Below are positions 1-9,225 of a DNA stretch of 64,000 nucleotides, one piece after another. The translations under genes and the position numbers were made by a program. The stretch is from Micromonospora thermarum (lineage in GTDB: Bacteria; Actinomycetota; Actinomycetes; Mycobacteriales; Micromonosporaceae). The notes beneath the pieces were generated by a model. It was not told the origin of the DNA and made no database searches. It saw only the letters and a list, made by a program, of their open reading frames with translations. Within the stretch, counting starts at the first letter, position 1. Every line of letters begins with the position of its first letter. The DNA lies in the NCBI RefSeq assembly GCF_012034245.1, contig NZ_JAATEO010000028.1:18363-82362 (forward strand). The letters run 5' to 3'.

Positions 1-1428
1 GAGATCACCGCGATCGTCCGGGAGTGGAAGGCCGAGGGCTCCCCGGGCGGGCGCGACGAGCTGCTGCTGCGGCTGGCCCGCACCGAGAGCGTCTACGTCC
101 CGCGCTTCTACGACGTGGACTACCTGCCCGACGGCCGGATCCAGCGGGTCGTGCCGAACCGCCCGGACGTGCCGTTCCGGGTGCACAAGCGCACGACGAT
201 GGACCTGGACGCCTGGCCGTACCCGAAGAAGCCCCTCGTCCCGCTGGCCGAGACGGTCCACGAGCGGTACGCGGTCGAGATCTTCCGGGGCTGCACCCGG
301 GGCTGCCGGTTCTGCCAGGCGGGCATGATCACCCGCCCGGTGCGCGAGCGGTCGATCACCACGGTGGGGCAGATGGTGCAGCAGGGGCTGGAGTTCTCCG
401 GCTTCCACGAGGTGGGCCTGCTGTCGCTGTCGTCGGCCGACCACTCCGAGATCGGCGACATGTGTTCCGGCCTCGCGCAGCAGTACGAGGGCACCAACGT
501 GTCGCTCTCGCTGCCGTCGACGCGGGTGGACGCGTTCAACATCGAGCTGGCGCAGGAACTGTCCCGCAACGGCCGGCGGACCGGTCTGACCTTCGCCCCC
601 GAGGGCGGGTCGGAGCGGATCCGCAAGGTGATCAACAAGATGGTGTCGAAGGAAGACCTCATCCGCACCGTGGTCACCGCGTACACCAACGGGTGGCGGC
701 AGGTGAAGCTCTACTTCATGTGCGGCCTGCCCACCGAGACCGACGAGGACGTCCTCGAGATCGCCGACATGGCGCACGAGGTCATCAAGGCCGGCCGGGC
801 GGCGACCGGCTCGAAGGACATCCGCTGCACGGTGTCGATCGGCGGGTTCGTGCCGAAGCCGCACACCCCGTTCCAGTGGGCGGCGATGGAGCGGCCGGAG
901 GTCATCGACGGCCGGCTCAGGCTGCTCAAACAGGCGATCAACGCCGACCGTTCGCTGGGCCGGGCGATCGGCTTCCGCTACCACGACGGCGAGCCGTCGC
1001 TGATCGAGGGCCTGCTGTCCCGCGGTGACCGCCGGGTGGGCGCGGTGATCCGCAAGGTCTGGGAGAACGGCGGCCGCTTCGACGGCTGGAGCGAGCACTT
1101 CTCGTACCAGCGGTGGGTGGAAGCCGCCGCCGAGGTGCTGCCGGCCTTCGGCGTCGACCTGGACTGGTACACCACCCGGGAGCGCGACGAGCTGGAGGTC
1201 CTGCCCTGGGACCACCTCGACTCGGGCCTCGACAAGGACTGGCTCTGGCAGGACTGGCAGGACTCCCTGAGCGAGTACGAGCAGGACGACTGCCGGTGGA
1301 CCCCGTGCTTCGACTGCGGCGTCTGCCCGTCGATGGACACGGAGATCCAGATCGGTCCCACCGGGAAGAAGCTGCTCCCGCTGACCCCGATCAACGGCCT
1401 GCGGGTCCCCAGCGGCACCCCGCAGTAG
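1..1428 (+). CDS. TIGR03960-type B12-binding/radical SAM protein, 5'-truncated
   Basis: The reading frame is open from base 1, so the N-terminus, including any B12-binding domain, lies outside the window. A radical SAM cluster motif CTRGCRFC (three cysteines in CxxxCxxC spacing, around bases 292-315) binds a 4Fe-4S cluster that cleaves S-adenosylmethionine. A cysteine-rich C-terminal patch (CFDCGVC) follows near 1307-1327. The next gene is the DUF2344 partner that usually accompanies or is fused to this family. The biochemical role is not established; the pair is often linked to tRNA or rRNA modification only by neighbourhood. The family call is confident, the function is not. Confidence 0.9.
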   Translation, partial: EITAIVREWKAEGSPGGRDELLLRLARTESVYVPRFYDVDYLPDGRIQRVVPNRPDVPFRVHKRTTMDLDAWPYPKKPLVPLAETVHERYAVEIFRGCTRGCRFCQAGMITRPVRERSITTVGQMVQQGLEFSGFHEVGLLSLSSADHSEIGDMCSGLAQQYEGTNVSLSLPSTRVDAFNIELAQELSRNGRRTGLTFAPEGGSERIRKVINKMVSKEDLIRTVVTAYTNGWRQVKLYFMCGLPTETDEDVLEIADMAHEVIKAGRAATGSKDIRCTVSIGGFVPKPHTPFQWAAMERPEVIDGRLRLLKQAINADRSLGRAIGFRYHDGEPSLIEGLLSRGDRRVGAVIRKVWENGGRFDGWSEHFSYQRWVEAAAEVLPAFGVDLDWYTTRERDELEVLPWDHLDSGLDKDWLWQDWQDSLSEYEQDDCRWTPCFDCGVCPSMDTEIQIGPTGKKLLPLTPINGLRVPSGTPQ

Positions 1429-1476
1429 CCCCCGGGGCCGGCGACCGGCCGGCCCGGACACCCGAGGAGCACGACG

Positions 1477-2253
1477 ATCAGTAGGAAACCACAGCCGGAG
1501 GGCGGGCAGGCGCCGGTCGTCCAGCGCATCCGCATCCGGTACGCCAAGCGGGGACCGCTGCGGTTCACCTCGCACCGGGACTTCGCGCGCGCGTTCGAGC
1601 GGGCGCTGCGCCGGGCGGGTGTGCCCATGGCGTACTCCCAGGGCTTCACACCCCACCCCAAGATCTCGTACGCCAGCGCGGCGCCCACCGGCGTGGCGAG
1701 CGAGGCGGAGTACCTGGAGATCGGGCTGCGCGAGACGGTCGACCCGGCCGCGCTGCGCGGCGCGCTCGACGCCGCCCTCTCGCCCGGGCTCGACGTGCTC
1801 GACGCCGTGGTCGCGACGGGCGGGAGCCTGCCCGACCGGATCGAGGCCTCGCACTGGCGGATCGAGCTGCCCGAGGTCGACGCCGCCGTGCTCCAGAAGG
1901 CGGTGGCCGCCTTCAGCGCCGCCGACGAGGTGCTGGTCGAGCGGATGACCAAGCAGGGCCGGCGTACCTTCGACGCGCGGGCGGCGGTCATCTCCATCGA
2001 TGTGATCACGCCGGCCGAGACGCCTTCCGGGGTCCCGGCGGTACCGTGTGCGATACTCGAACTGGTCGTGCGGCAGGTCACCCCCTCCGTACGGCCCGAT
2101 GACGTCCTTTCCGGCCTCCGCGTGGTGGCCGACCTGGAGCCGCCGGTCTCACCGAGGGTGACCCGGCTGGCACAGGGCACGCTGACCGCGCAGGGTGCGA
2201 TCGCGGATCCGTTGGAAGCGGACCGCGACGGGGCAACCATCGATGGGCGCTGA
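1477..2253 (+). CDS. TIGR03936 / DUF2344 radical SAM-associated protein, probable ATC start
   Basis: The protein is the DUF2344 partner of the upstream radical SAM enzyme. Its family core begins with RIRIRYAKRGPLRFTSHRDF, encoded from about 1528. No ATG, GTG or TTG occurs in this frame between the upstream gene's stop at 1428 and GTG 1621. Starting at 1621 would delete roughly the first 48 residues, including the conserved opening. The only start with a well-placed Shine-Dalgarno (GAGGAG at 1464-1469) is ATC at 1477, giving 258 residues beginning (M)SRKPQPEGG. ATC is a rare but known initiation codon. The alternatives are a sequencing error or a lost start. Function is unknown. Confidence 0.8.
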   Translation: MSRKPQPEGGQAPVVQRIRIRYAKRGPLRFTSHRDFARAFERALRRAGVPMAYSQGFTPHPKISYASAAPTGVASEAEYLEIGLRETVDPAALRGALDAALSPGLDVLDAVVATGGSLPDRIEASHWRIELPEVDAAVLQKAVAAFSAADEVLVERMTKQGRRTFDARAAVISIDVITPAETPSGVPAVPCAILELVVRQVTPSVRPDDVLSGLRVVADLEPPVSPRVTRLAQGTLTAQGAIADPLEADRDGATIDGR

Positions 2254-2383
2254 CCGACGGTCGGTGCCCGGCTAGGCAGACTTCGGCGGTCGCGCGGCTC
2301 GCGCGACCGGCGGAAACACCTTTGCGGCGACCCTGCGTGGCAGCGCTCACCCGCGCCCGGGGTAGCCAGAACTGGAGACGCCC

Positions 2384-5300
2384 ATGCTCGAGAACGAGCC
2401 CGAGGGCGGCGAACGCACCGGCTCCCAGCCGGTTGGCGAGGCCGCCGCACACCACACCGCCGACGGCGGTGCCCCCACGACCCCCGCCGACTCGTCGGCG
2501 GAGAGCGGAATCCCGGCCGCCGGCGAGCCCGCCGCGGCCGCCCCGGACGAGCCGGCGGGCGGCGCCCCCGGCGAGTCGACCGGCCCGGCGGGTGAGCTCG
2601 CCGGCAGCGGCGTCGCCGAGTTGGGCCCGCCGTCCACCCCGCGTAAGCGGGCCAGCCGGCGGCGGGTCGCCCCGGTGGCCCAGCCGGAGCAGATCGAGGC
2701 GCCGGTCGAGGCCAGCAGCGACGTCGCGCCGGGCAGCGGCGAGGCGCCCCAGGCGGAGGTGCTCGCCCCCGTGTCCGGGGACGGCGAGCCGCCCGCTAAG
2801 GCGACACGTCGCCGGCGCAAGGCCACCACGACCAAGGCCGTCGAGGAGCCCGTCGCCGTGGCCGGGGCGGAGGAGGCCGGGGCGGACGTCGTACCCCCGG
2901 TGAAGGTGACCCGTACCCGCCGCAAGAAGGCGGCCCCCGCGGCGGCCGAGCCGGCCGCGGAAACCCCGGCCGACGCCGCCGGGGTCGGCACCGAGGCCGC
3001 GCCGGCCGAGCCGGCGGCGGCCGAGGCCGGTCCGACCGAGGTCGAGCCGGAGGCCGGCACCGAGTTCGGCGCGGCGCAGCCCCCGGCCGTCACCGGCGCC
3101 GGGGAGGTGCCCTCCGGGGTGCCCGCGCCCGCCGAGGAGGCCGAGCCGGAGCGCCCGACGCGCCGCCGGCGGGCAGCCCTGTCCGCGCCGACGGTGCTGT
3201 TCATGGCCCCGCAGCCGGAGGAGATCCCCGTCGTGCGGGCCGTCGAGGAGCCGGCCGCCGAGGAGGCGGCCGAGCCGTCACGCCGCCGCCGGCGCGGTCG
3301 CCGCGAGGTCGAGCCGGTCGAGGCGGTCGAAGCGGTCGAGGTGGTCGAGGCCGAGGAGGAGCCGACCGAGGAGGCCCTGGAGGTCGCCGAGGACGAGGAC
3401 GAGGACGAGACGGCGGCCGCCCGTCGCCGGCGCCGGCGCGGCCGGCGTGGCCGCGGCCGGGGCAAGGGCGGTGCCGAGGAGGCCGAGGACGAGGAGGCCG
3501 AGGAGGCCGCTCAGGCCGAGGCGGAGGAGCCCGAGGCCGAGGAGGACGAGGAGCCCGAGGCCGAGGGCGGCGACGGGCTGACCCGGCGCCGCCGGCGCCG
3601 GCGGCGCCGGGGAACGGGCGACGTCGAGGCGGCCACGGACGACGGCGTGCCGACGGTCGTGAAGATCCGGGAGCCGCGCCGTACGGTCGACGAGGTGCAG
3701 GGCGTCTCCGGCTCCACCCGGCTGGAGGCCAAGCGCCAGCGGCGCCGGGACGGCCGTGAGCAGCGGCGTACGCGACCGTCGATCCTCAGCGAGGCCGAGT
3801 TCCTGGCCCGGCGCGAGGCGGTGGACCGGGTGATGGCCGTCCGCCAGCGCGGCGACCGCACGCAGATCGCCGTCCTGGAGGACGGTGTGCTGGTCGAGCA
3901 CTACGTGACCCGCAACTCGGCCGCCACGATGGCCGGCAACGTGTACCTGGGCAAGGTGCAGAACGTGCTGCCCAGCATGGAGGCGGCGTTCGTCGACATC
4001 GGCCGGGGCCGCAACGCCGTGCTGTACGCGGGCGAGGTCAACTGGGACACCACCGGCCTGGAGGGCCGCGCCCGGTCGATCGAGCAGGCCCTCAAGTCTG
4101 GCGACTCGGTGCTCGTGCAGGTCACCAAGGACCCGATCGGGCACAAGGGCGCCCGGCTGACCAGCCACGTGGCGCTCTCCGGCCGCCACCTCGTCTACGT
4201 GCCGGGCGGCAACGCGTCCGGCATCAGCCGGAAGCTGCCGGACAACGAGCGCAAGCGCCTGCGGGATGCGCTGAAGAAGCTGGTCCCGGACGGCGCCGGC
4301 GTGATCGTCCGCACCGCCGCCGAGGGCGCCAGCGAGGACGAGCTGGCCCGCGACGTCAAGCGGCTCCAGGCGCAGTGGGAGGACATCCAGGCCAAGGCCG
4401 CCGAGGGCGGCGCCCCGGTGCTGCTCTACGAGGAGCCCGACCTGGTCATCCGCGTCGTCCGGGACCTCTTCAACGAGGACTTCCGGGAGCTGGTGATCGA
4501 GGGCGAAGGCGCGTACGGCATGGTCGAGTCGTACCTGTCGCACGTCTCGCCGGACCTGGTCGCCCGCCTGCGCCGCCACGTGGGCGCCACCGACGTGTTC
4601 GCCGAGTACCGGATCGACGAGCAGATCCTCAAGGGCCTGGACCGGAAGGTCTTTCTCCCCTCCGGTGGTCACCTGGTCATCGACCGCACCGAGGCGATGA
4701 CCGTGGTCGACGTCAACACCGGCAAGTACACGGGTGCCGGCGGCAACCTGGAGGAGACGGTCACCCGGAACAACCTGGAGGCCGCCGAGGAGATCGTCCG
4801 CCAGCTGCGGCTGCGCGACATCGGCGGCATCGTGGTGATCGACTTCATCGACATGGTGCTGGAGTCGAACCGGGAGCTGGTGCTGCGCCGGCTGACCGAG
4901 TGCCTCGGGCGGGACCGCACCAAGCACCAGGTCACCGAGATCACCTCGCTCGGCCTGGTGCAGATGACCCGCAAGCGGATCGGCGCGGGCCTGCTGGAGG
5001 CGTTCAGCGAGACCTGCGAGTGCTGCAAGGGCCGGGGCCTGATCATCCACACCGAGCCGGTGCCGGAGAAGTCCCGCCCGGGCGGCGCGGCGGAGAAGGT
5101 CAAGGCGGTCGCCTCGGCCGCGCCCGCCGTCGAGGCGGGCGCCCCGTCCCGTCGCCGGGGCCGCAAGAGCGCCCCGGCGGAGCGGGCGGTGGTCGAGGTC
5201 GCCGAGAACGAGAGCCCGGCCGACATCACCGGCACCACCGACGCCACGGGCACCACGACCACCGCATCGGACGCCGACTACTACGACACGATGGGCTACG

Positions 5301-5491
5301 ACCTGTCCCGGTACGAGACCGAGACGCCGGCGGCGCCGGACATCGCCGACAGCCAGACCGGCGACTCGGCCCGGCTGGCGGCGCCCGACGACCCGGACGC
5401 GCTGGGCGACGGCGAGGGTGAGGAGCCCGAGGGCAGTACGGGCCGGCGGCGGTCCCGGCGGGGCGGCGCGCGGCGGCGTACCCGCCCCTGA
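2384..5491 (+). CDS. rne: Ribonuclease E/G family endoribonuclease
   Basis: This 1035-residue enzyme is the main single-strand endoribonuclease of mRNA decay and rRNA processing. The first 480 or so residues are low complexity, with Arg-rich blocks alternating with Glu/Asp/Ala-rich stretches. The S1 RNA-binding domain begins near residue 486. The DNase I-like catalytic site shows Asp776 in DVNTG and Asp820 in DFIDM. The zinc-link equivalent is C878-E-C-C881. A further disordered basic tail ends the protein. The layout, with a large N-terminal extension before the catalytic core, is typical of actinobacterial RNase E. The ATG at 2384 follows a weak GAGACG SD. A hairpin terminator follows the gene. 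Confidence 0.95.
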   Translation: MLENEPEGGERTGSQPVGEAAAHHTADGGAPTTPADSSAESGIPAAGEPAAAAPDEPAGGAPGESTGPAGELAGSGVAELGPPSTPRKRASRRRVAPVAQPEQIEAPVEASSDVAPGSGEAPQAEVLAPVSGDGEPPAKATRRRRKATTTKAVEEPVAVAGAEEAGADVVPPVKVTRTRRKKAAPAAAEPAAETPADAAGVGTEAAPAEPAAAEAGPTEVEPEAGTEFGAAQPPAVTGAGEVPSGVPAPAEEAEPERPTRRRRAALSAPTVLFMAPQPEEIPVVRAVEEPAAEEAAEPSRRRRRGRREVEPVEAVEAVEVVEAEEEPTEEALEVAEDEDEDETAAARRRRRRGRRGRGRGKGGAEEAEDEEAEEAAQAEAEEPEAEEDEEPEAEGGDGLTRRRRRRRRRGTGDVEAATDDGVPTVVKIREPRRTVDEVQGVSGSTRLEAKRQRRRDGREQRRTRPSILSEAEFLARREAVDRVMAVRQRGDRTQIAVLEDGVLVEHYVTRNSAATMAGNVYLGKVQNVLPSMEAAFVDIGRGRNAVLYAGEVNWDTTGLEGRARSIEQALKSGDSVLVQVTKDPIGHKGARLTSHVALSGRHLVYVPGGNASGISRKLPDNERKRLRDALKKLVPDGAGVIVRTAAEGASEDELARDVKRLQAQWEDIQAKAAEGGAPVLLYEEPDLVIRVVRDLFNEDFRELVIEGEGAYGMVESYLSHVSPDLVARLRRHVGATDVFAEYRIDEQILKGLDRKVFLPSGGHLVIDRTEAMTVVDVNTGKYTGAGGNLEETVTRNNLEAAEEIVRQLRLRDIGGIVVIDFIDMVLESNRELVLRRLTECLGRDRTKHQVTEITSLGLVQMTRKRIGAGLLEAFSETCECCKGRGLIIHTEPVPEKSRPGGAAEKVKAVASAAPAVEAGAPSRRRGRKSAPAERAVVEVAENESPADITGTTDATGTTTTASDADYYDTMGYDLSRYETETPAAPDIADSQTGDSARLAAPDDPDALGDGEGEEPEGSTGRRRSRRGGARRRTRP

Positions 5492-5503
5492 CGGCTGTGC
5501 TCC

Positions 5504-5539
5504 ACGACAGGGCTCCCGCTTCGGCGGGGGCCCTGTCGT
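5504..5539 (+). terminator. Hairpin downstream of rne
   Basis: ACGACAGGGC (5504-5513) pairs perfectly with GCCCTGTCGT (5530-5539), and the interior also pairs around a TTCG loop. It begins 12 bases after the rne stop and has no U-tract, as is common in high-GC actinobacteria. Confidence 0.75.
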
Positions 5540-5582
5540 CGTGTCCGGCGGGGTAGGGTGGGGCCGTTCGGGCAGGCCCGGT

Positions 5583-5733
5583 TTGGGAGTCGGCCCGACC
5601 ATGGCGTACGCTTGCCTGCGGCGCACTTTGGTGTGCCGAGTTCCCGTGTGCCCGCGCCGCCGTGCCTCTGCTACCCGGCGAGCCGCCGCGGGAACGACCG
5701 CCAGCAGCCTCAACGACAGGGAGTCCGCCTCCG
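5583..5733 (+). promoter_or_regulatory. Candidate rplU promoter and L21 leader
   Basis: TTGGGA (5583-5588), an 18-base spacer and TACGCT (5607-5612) resemble a housekeeping promoter. Transcription would start near 5619, leaving about 115 bases of leader before rplU. A short hairpin (about 5620-5639, GGCGCAC with GTGTGCC) lies at its 5' end. Ribosomal protein leaders often carry autoregulation, but no known L21 leader consensus was recognised here. Confidence 0.4.
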
Positions 5734-6048
5734 ATGTACGCGATCGTCAAGACCGGCGGCAAGCAGTACAAGGTCGCCGAGGGCGACGTGATCGAGGTCG
5801 AGAAGCTCGCCGGTGCCCCCGGCGACGCGGTGAAGCTCGCCGCGGTGCTCCTCGTCGACGGTGACGACCTGGTGACCGACGCGGCGAAGCTTGCCGAGGT
5901 CGAGGTGTCCGGCGAGATCGCCGCGCACACCAAGGGCCCGAAGATCCGGATCCACAAGTTCAAGAACAAGACCGGCTACCACAAGCGCCAGGGTCACCGC
6001 CAGCCGCTGACCCAGGTCAAGGTGACCGGCATCTCCAGCGGGAAGTAG
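5734..6048 (+). CDS. rplU: 50S ribosomal protein L21
   Basis: The 104-residue product begins MYAIVKTGGKQYKV, the diagnostic L21 opening, and ends in the conserved HKRQGHRQPLTQVKVTGI region that contacts 23S rRNA. The start ATG at 5734 has an upstream GACAGGGAG SD; an in-frame ATG at 5662 would add 24 non-homologous residues. The rplU-rpmA-obgE order is the standard bacterial arrangement, and rpmA starts 11 bases downstream, so the two are cotranscribed. Confidence 0.97.
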   Translation: MYAIVKTGGKQYKVAEGDVIEVEKLAGAPGDAVKLAAVLLVDGDDLVTDAAKLAEVEVSGEIAAHTKGPKIRIHKFKNKTGYHKRQGHRQPLTQVKVTGISSGK

Positions 6049-6059
6049 GTCGTCCTCCA

Positions 6060-6314
6060 ATGGCTCACAAAAAGGGTGCGTCCAGCTCGCGTAACGGCCG
6101 TGACTCCGCGGCCCAGCGGCTCGGCGTGAAGCGCTTCGGTGGTCAGGTCGTCAGCGCGGGTGAGATCCTCATCCGCCAGCGCGGCACCAAGTTCCACCCC
6201 GGTGACCTGGTCGGCCGCGGCGGCGACGACACGCTCTTCGCGCTGGCCGCCGGTGCGGTCCAGTTCGGCACCAAGCGCGGTCGCAAGACCGTCAGCATCG
6301 TGCCGCAGCAGTAG
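6060..6314 (+). CDS. rpmA: 50S ribosomal protein L27
   Basis: The 84-residue product starts MAHKKGASSSRNGRDS, the classical L27 N-terminus that reaches towards the peptidyl-transferase centre. There is no firmicute-type cleavable N-terminal extension. It lies 11 bases after rplU in the same operon. A hairpin with a short T-run follows, separating it from obgE. Confidence 0.97.
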   Translation: MAHKKGASSSRNGRDSAAQRLGVKRFGGQVVSAGEILIRQRGTKFHPGDLVGRGGDDTLFALAAGAVQFGTKRGRKTVSIVPQQ

Positions 6315-6325
6315 TTCTCCGGCTG

Positions 6326-6366
6326 AGCGGGCCGCGGACCTCGTGTCCCGGCCCGCTTCGCCTTTT
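6326..6366 (+). terminator. Rho-independent terminator after rpmA
   Basis: AGCGGGCCG (6326-6334) pairs with CGGCCCGCT (6349-6357) and is followed by TCGCCTTTTCT. The T-run makes this one of the more classical terminators in the window. Confidence 0.75.
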
Positions 6367-6404
6367 CTCGTGCGGGGGCGTACCTCGCTGGAAGGATTGT
6401 CGGC

Positions 6405-7853
6405 GTGACGACTTTCGTTGACCGGGTCGTCCTGCACCTGCAGGCCGGCGACGGCGGGCACGGCTGTGCCTCGATCCACCGGGAGAAGTTCAAGCCCTTC
6501 GGCGGGCCCGACGGCGGCAACGGCGGGCACGGCGGCAGCGTCTCCCTGGTGGTCGACCCGCAGGTGCACACGCTGCTCGACTTCCACTTCCGCCCGCACG
6601 TCAAGGCGCCCAACGGCAAGGGCGGCGCCGGCTCGAACCGGGACGGCGCGAACGGTGCCGACCTGGTCCTCAAGGTGCCCAACGGCACCGTCGTGCAGAC
6701 CACCGACGGCACGGTGCTCGCCGACATGGTCGGCGCCGGCACCACCTTCGAGGTGGCCCGGGGCGGGCGCGGCGGCCGGGGCAACGCCTCGCTGGCCAAC
6801 GCCCGCCGCAAGGCCCCCGGCTTCGCCGAGCTGGGCGAGCCGGGCGAGCAGTTGGACGTGGTGCTGGAGCTGAAGAGCGTCGCCGACGTCGGCCTGGTCG
6901 GCTTCCCGTCCGCCGGCAAGTCGTCGCTGATCTCGGTCATCTCGGCCGCCCGGCCGAAGATCGCCGACTACCCGTTCACCACCCTCGTGCCGAACCTCGG
7001 CGTGGTCCGGGTGGACAACCACACCTTCACCGTCGCGGACGTGCCCGGCCTGATCCCCGGGGCGGCCACCGGCAAGGGGCTCGGCCTGGAGTTCCTCCGG
7101 CACATCGAGCGCTGCTCGGTGCTGGTGCACGTGGTCGACACGGCGACGTTGGAGCCGGGCCGCGACCCGGTGGCCGACATCGACACGATCGAGGCGGAGC
7201 TGACCGCGTACGGCGGCCTGGCCGACCGGCCGCGCCTCGTCGCGCTGAACAAGGTCGACGTGCCGGACGGGCGGGACCTGGCCGAGATCGTCCGACCCGA
7301 CCTGGAGGCGCGCGGCTTCCGGCTGTTCGAGGTCTCCGCCGCCACCCGCGAGGGGCTCAAGGAGCTCACGTACGCCATGGCGGAGCTGGTGGAGGCCGCG
7401 CGGGCCGCCGCGCCGCCGGCCGAGCCGACCCGGATCGTCATCCGGCCACAGGCGGTCGACGACGCGGGCTTCACGATCGAGGCCGCCCCGGACGGCGCCT
7501 GGGTCGTGCGGGGTGTCCGACCCGAGCGGTGGGTACGGCAGACGAACTTCGACAACGACGAGGCGATCGGCTACCTGGCCGACCGGCTGGCCCGGCTGGG
7601 CGTCGAGGAGAAGCTCGGCAAGGCCGGGGCGCAGGCCGGCGACCTGGTGCGCATCGGGGAGCGCGAGTTCGACTGGCAGCCGACCCTGTACGCGGGGGCC
7701 GACTTCGTCCCCGGTGTCCGGGGCGCCGACATCCGGCTGGAGGAGAAGGCGGCCCGGCCCAGCGCCGCCGAGCGGCTGGCGGCCCGCAAGGCCCGGCGGC
7801 AGCGCCCGGCCGACGAGGTCGAGGCGGGCGAGCCGGAGCAGGACGCCGAATAG
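6405..7853 (+). CDS. obgE: GTPase ObgE/CgtA
   Basis: This is the essential Obg GTPase acting in 50S ribosome assembly and stress control. It has 482 residues: the glycine-rich Obg fold (about 1-158), the G domain with P-loop GFPSAGKSS and switch DVPGLI, and the Obg C-terminal OCT domain (YLADRLARLGVEEKL) with an acidic tail. The GTG at 6405 begins the conserved TTFVDRV opening. It follows rpmA as in most bacteria, with a terminator between, so it may have its own promoter. Confidence 0.97.
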   Translation: MTTFVDRVVLHLQAGDGGHGCASIHREKFKPFGGPDGGNGGHGGSVSLVVDPQVHTLLDFHFRPHVKAPNGKGGAGSNRDGANGADLVLKVPNGTVVQTTDGTVLADMVGAGTTFEVARGGRGGRGNASLANARRKAPGFAELGEPGEQLDVVLELKSVADVGLVGFPSAGKSSLISVISAARPKIADYPFTTLVPNLGVVRVDNHTFTVADVPGLIPGAATGKGLGLEFLRHIERCSVLVHVVDTATLEPGRDPVADIDTIEAELTAYGGLADRPRLVALNKVDVPDGRDLAEIVRPDLEARGFRLFEVSAATREGLKELTYAMAELVEAARAAAPPAEPTRIVIRPQAVDDAGFTIEAAPDGAWVVRGVRPERWVRQTNFDNDEAIGYLADRLARLGVEEKLGKAGAQAGDLVRIGEREFDWQPTLYAGADFVPGVRGADIRLEEKAARPSAAERLAARKARRQRPADEVEAGEPEQDAE

Positions 7854-7923
7854 CTCGGTGCGCTCCGTGATCGGGTCGACTGCCCGCAACCTGCGCGACA
7901 GACGCCCGGCCTACCGTCGGGTG

Positions 7924-8352
7924 ATGCTGATCACGGCACGTACCGCCAGCGATCCGGAACTCGCCGCCCTGGTGGCGGCCCAGCACCGCGAGCTTCGCGA
8001 CGGCGGCTGGGCCGGCCCGCCCGGCCCTCTGCCGGAGGACGTCCGTTTCCTGGTGGCGGTGCTCGGCGGCCGGGCGGTGGCGTGCGGCGGGCTGCGGGCA
8101 CTCGACGACGGGAGCGGCGAGGTGCACCGGCTGTACGTCCGGCCGGCGCACCGGGGGCGGGGCGTCGCCCGGCAACTGCTGGCGGCGCTGGAGGAGATGG
8201 CGTTCCAGTCCGGTCACGCGCTGGTCCGGCTGCGCACCGGCGTACACCTCGCCGCCTTCTACACGACGTGCGGCTACCAGCGCATCCCCGGGTACGGCGA
8301 GCCGGACCCGTACACCGTGTGCTTCGCGAAGCGGCTCCCGATCGCTGCCTGA
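7924..8352 (+). CDS. GNAT family N-acetyltransferase
   Basis: A 142-residue GNAT fold protein expected to transfer an acetyl group from acetyl-CoA to an unknown amine. The acetyl-CoA binding motif A is visible as LYVRPAHRGRGVARQLL (R-x-x-G-x-G/A). The C-terminal FYTTCGYQRIPGYGE segment is typical of small single-domain acetyltransferases. TACCGT at 7912-7917 ends six bases before the ATG at 7924, suggesting leaderless transcription and favouring this start over GTG 7921. It is the first gene of the accessory block after obgE. Confidence 0.88.
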   Translation: MLITARTASDPELAALVAAQHRELRDGGWAGPPGPLPEDVRFLVAVLGGRAVACGGLRALDDGSGEVHRLYVRPAHRGRGVARQLLAALEEMAFQSGHALVRLRTGVHLAAFYTTCGYQRIPGYGEPDPYTVCFAKRLPIAA

Positions 8353-8506
8353 CACCGGCCGGCCCTCGGGCGGGCATCGGCGGGCGGGCCGTGACCGGCG
8401 GCGGCCGCCAGGGGGCCGTCAACGGCGGCCGTCACGAGGCCGGTGCTGCCGGACGCGGGGCCGTCACGCGGGCCGGCGGTGCCGCACGCGCGGGCGGCGC
8501 GCGACG

Positions 8507-8977
8507 TCAGGGCCGGTCGAACGGCGTGTCGAGCCGGCCGCCGGTGCCCACCCGGTCGGAGAGCAGGAGCCCGAGGGCGAGCATGCCGAAGCCGAGGAAG
8601 AGGTGCAGCCAGTTGGCGGCGCCGTTGACCGGGATGAGGTTCGCGCCGCTCTCCTCGTTGACGGCCAGGCCGTAGAGCCAGAGGCCGAGGTAGAGGGCGC
8701 CGCCGCCGGCCAGGAAGAGCCGCGCCCCGGCGACCCGGCGGGCCAGCACCAGACCGACCAGGCCGAAGCCCAGGTGCAGGATGTTGTGCAGGACCGACAC
8801 CTGGACGAGGCCGAGCAGCTTCGCCCCCGAGTGGTGCCCGGCGAACCGCATCTCGTCGTAGCCGGTGGTGATCCCGGGTATGAACCCGAGCACCCCGAGC
8901 AGGAGGAAGAGCCCGGCCGCCGCGAGGGCCGCGAGCTGGACCCCGGTCCTCGATCCTCCGCGTGCGTTCCGCGCCAT
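8507..8977 (-). CDS. DUF4383 membrane protein
   Basis: A 156-residue integral membrane protein with four predicted hydrophobic helices. It carries the histidines and glycines typical of DUF4383, including HHSGAKLLGLVQVSVLHNILHLGFG and NGAANWLHLFLGFGMLALG. The chosen start, MARNARGGSR, is preceded by a good SD (GAAAGGTG in the reverse strand). Longer in-frame extensions to 9127 read through non-conserved sequence. Function is unknown; the family is common in stress and membrane gene neighbourhoods of actinobacteria. It is divergent from the YqjD-like operon. Confidence 0.85.
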   Translation of the reverse strand: MARNARGGSRTGVQLAALAAAGLFLLLGVLGFIPGITTGYDEMRFAGHHSGAKLLGLVQVSVLHNILHLGFGLVGLVLARRVAGARLFLAGGGALYLGLWLYGLAVNEESGANLIPVNGAANWLHLFLGFGMLALGLLLSDRVGTGGRLDTPFDRP

Positions 8978-9225
8978 CGCTGCACCTTTCGTGGATCCAC
9001 GGACCCCTGTCCGTGATGCCGGTGCGCGGATCGCCCTCACTCTGCGCGACGGCGACGTCCGGACCCGACGATCCTCCATTTTGAAGTCCGTCCCGGTGGC
9101 CCCGCAGAGAAATCGCCGATCAGGCATGGAAGCGGAAACGCAGGGTAGGGATTTGTCGGCGGCGGTACGACCGTCGCCGATCCCCCAGAGAAGACCGCGA
9201 CGGTCATCCGAGCGGAAGGGACATC

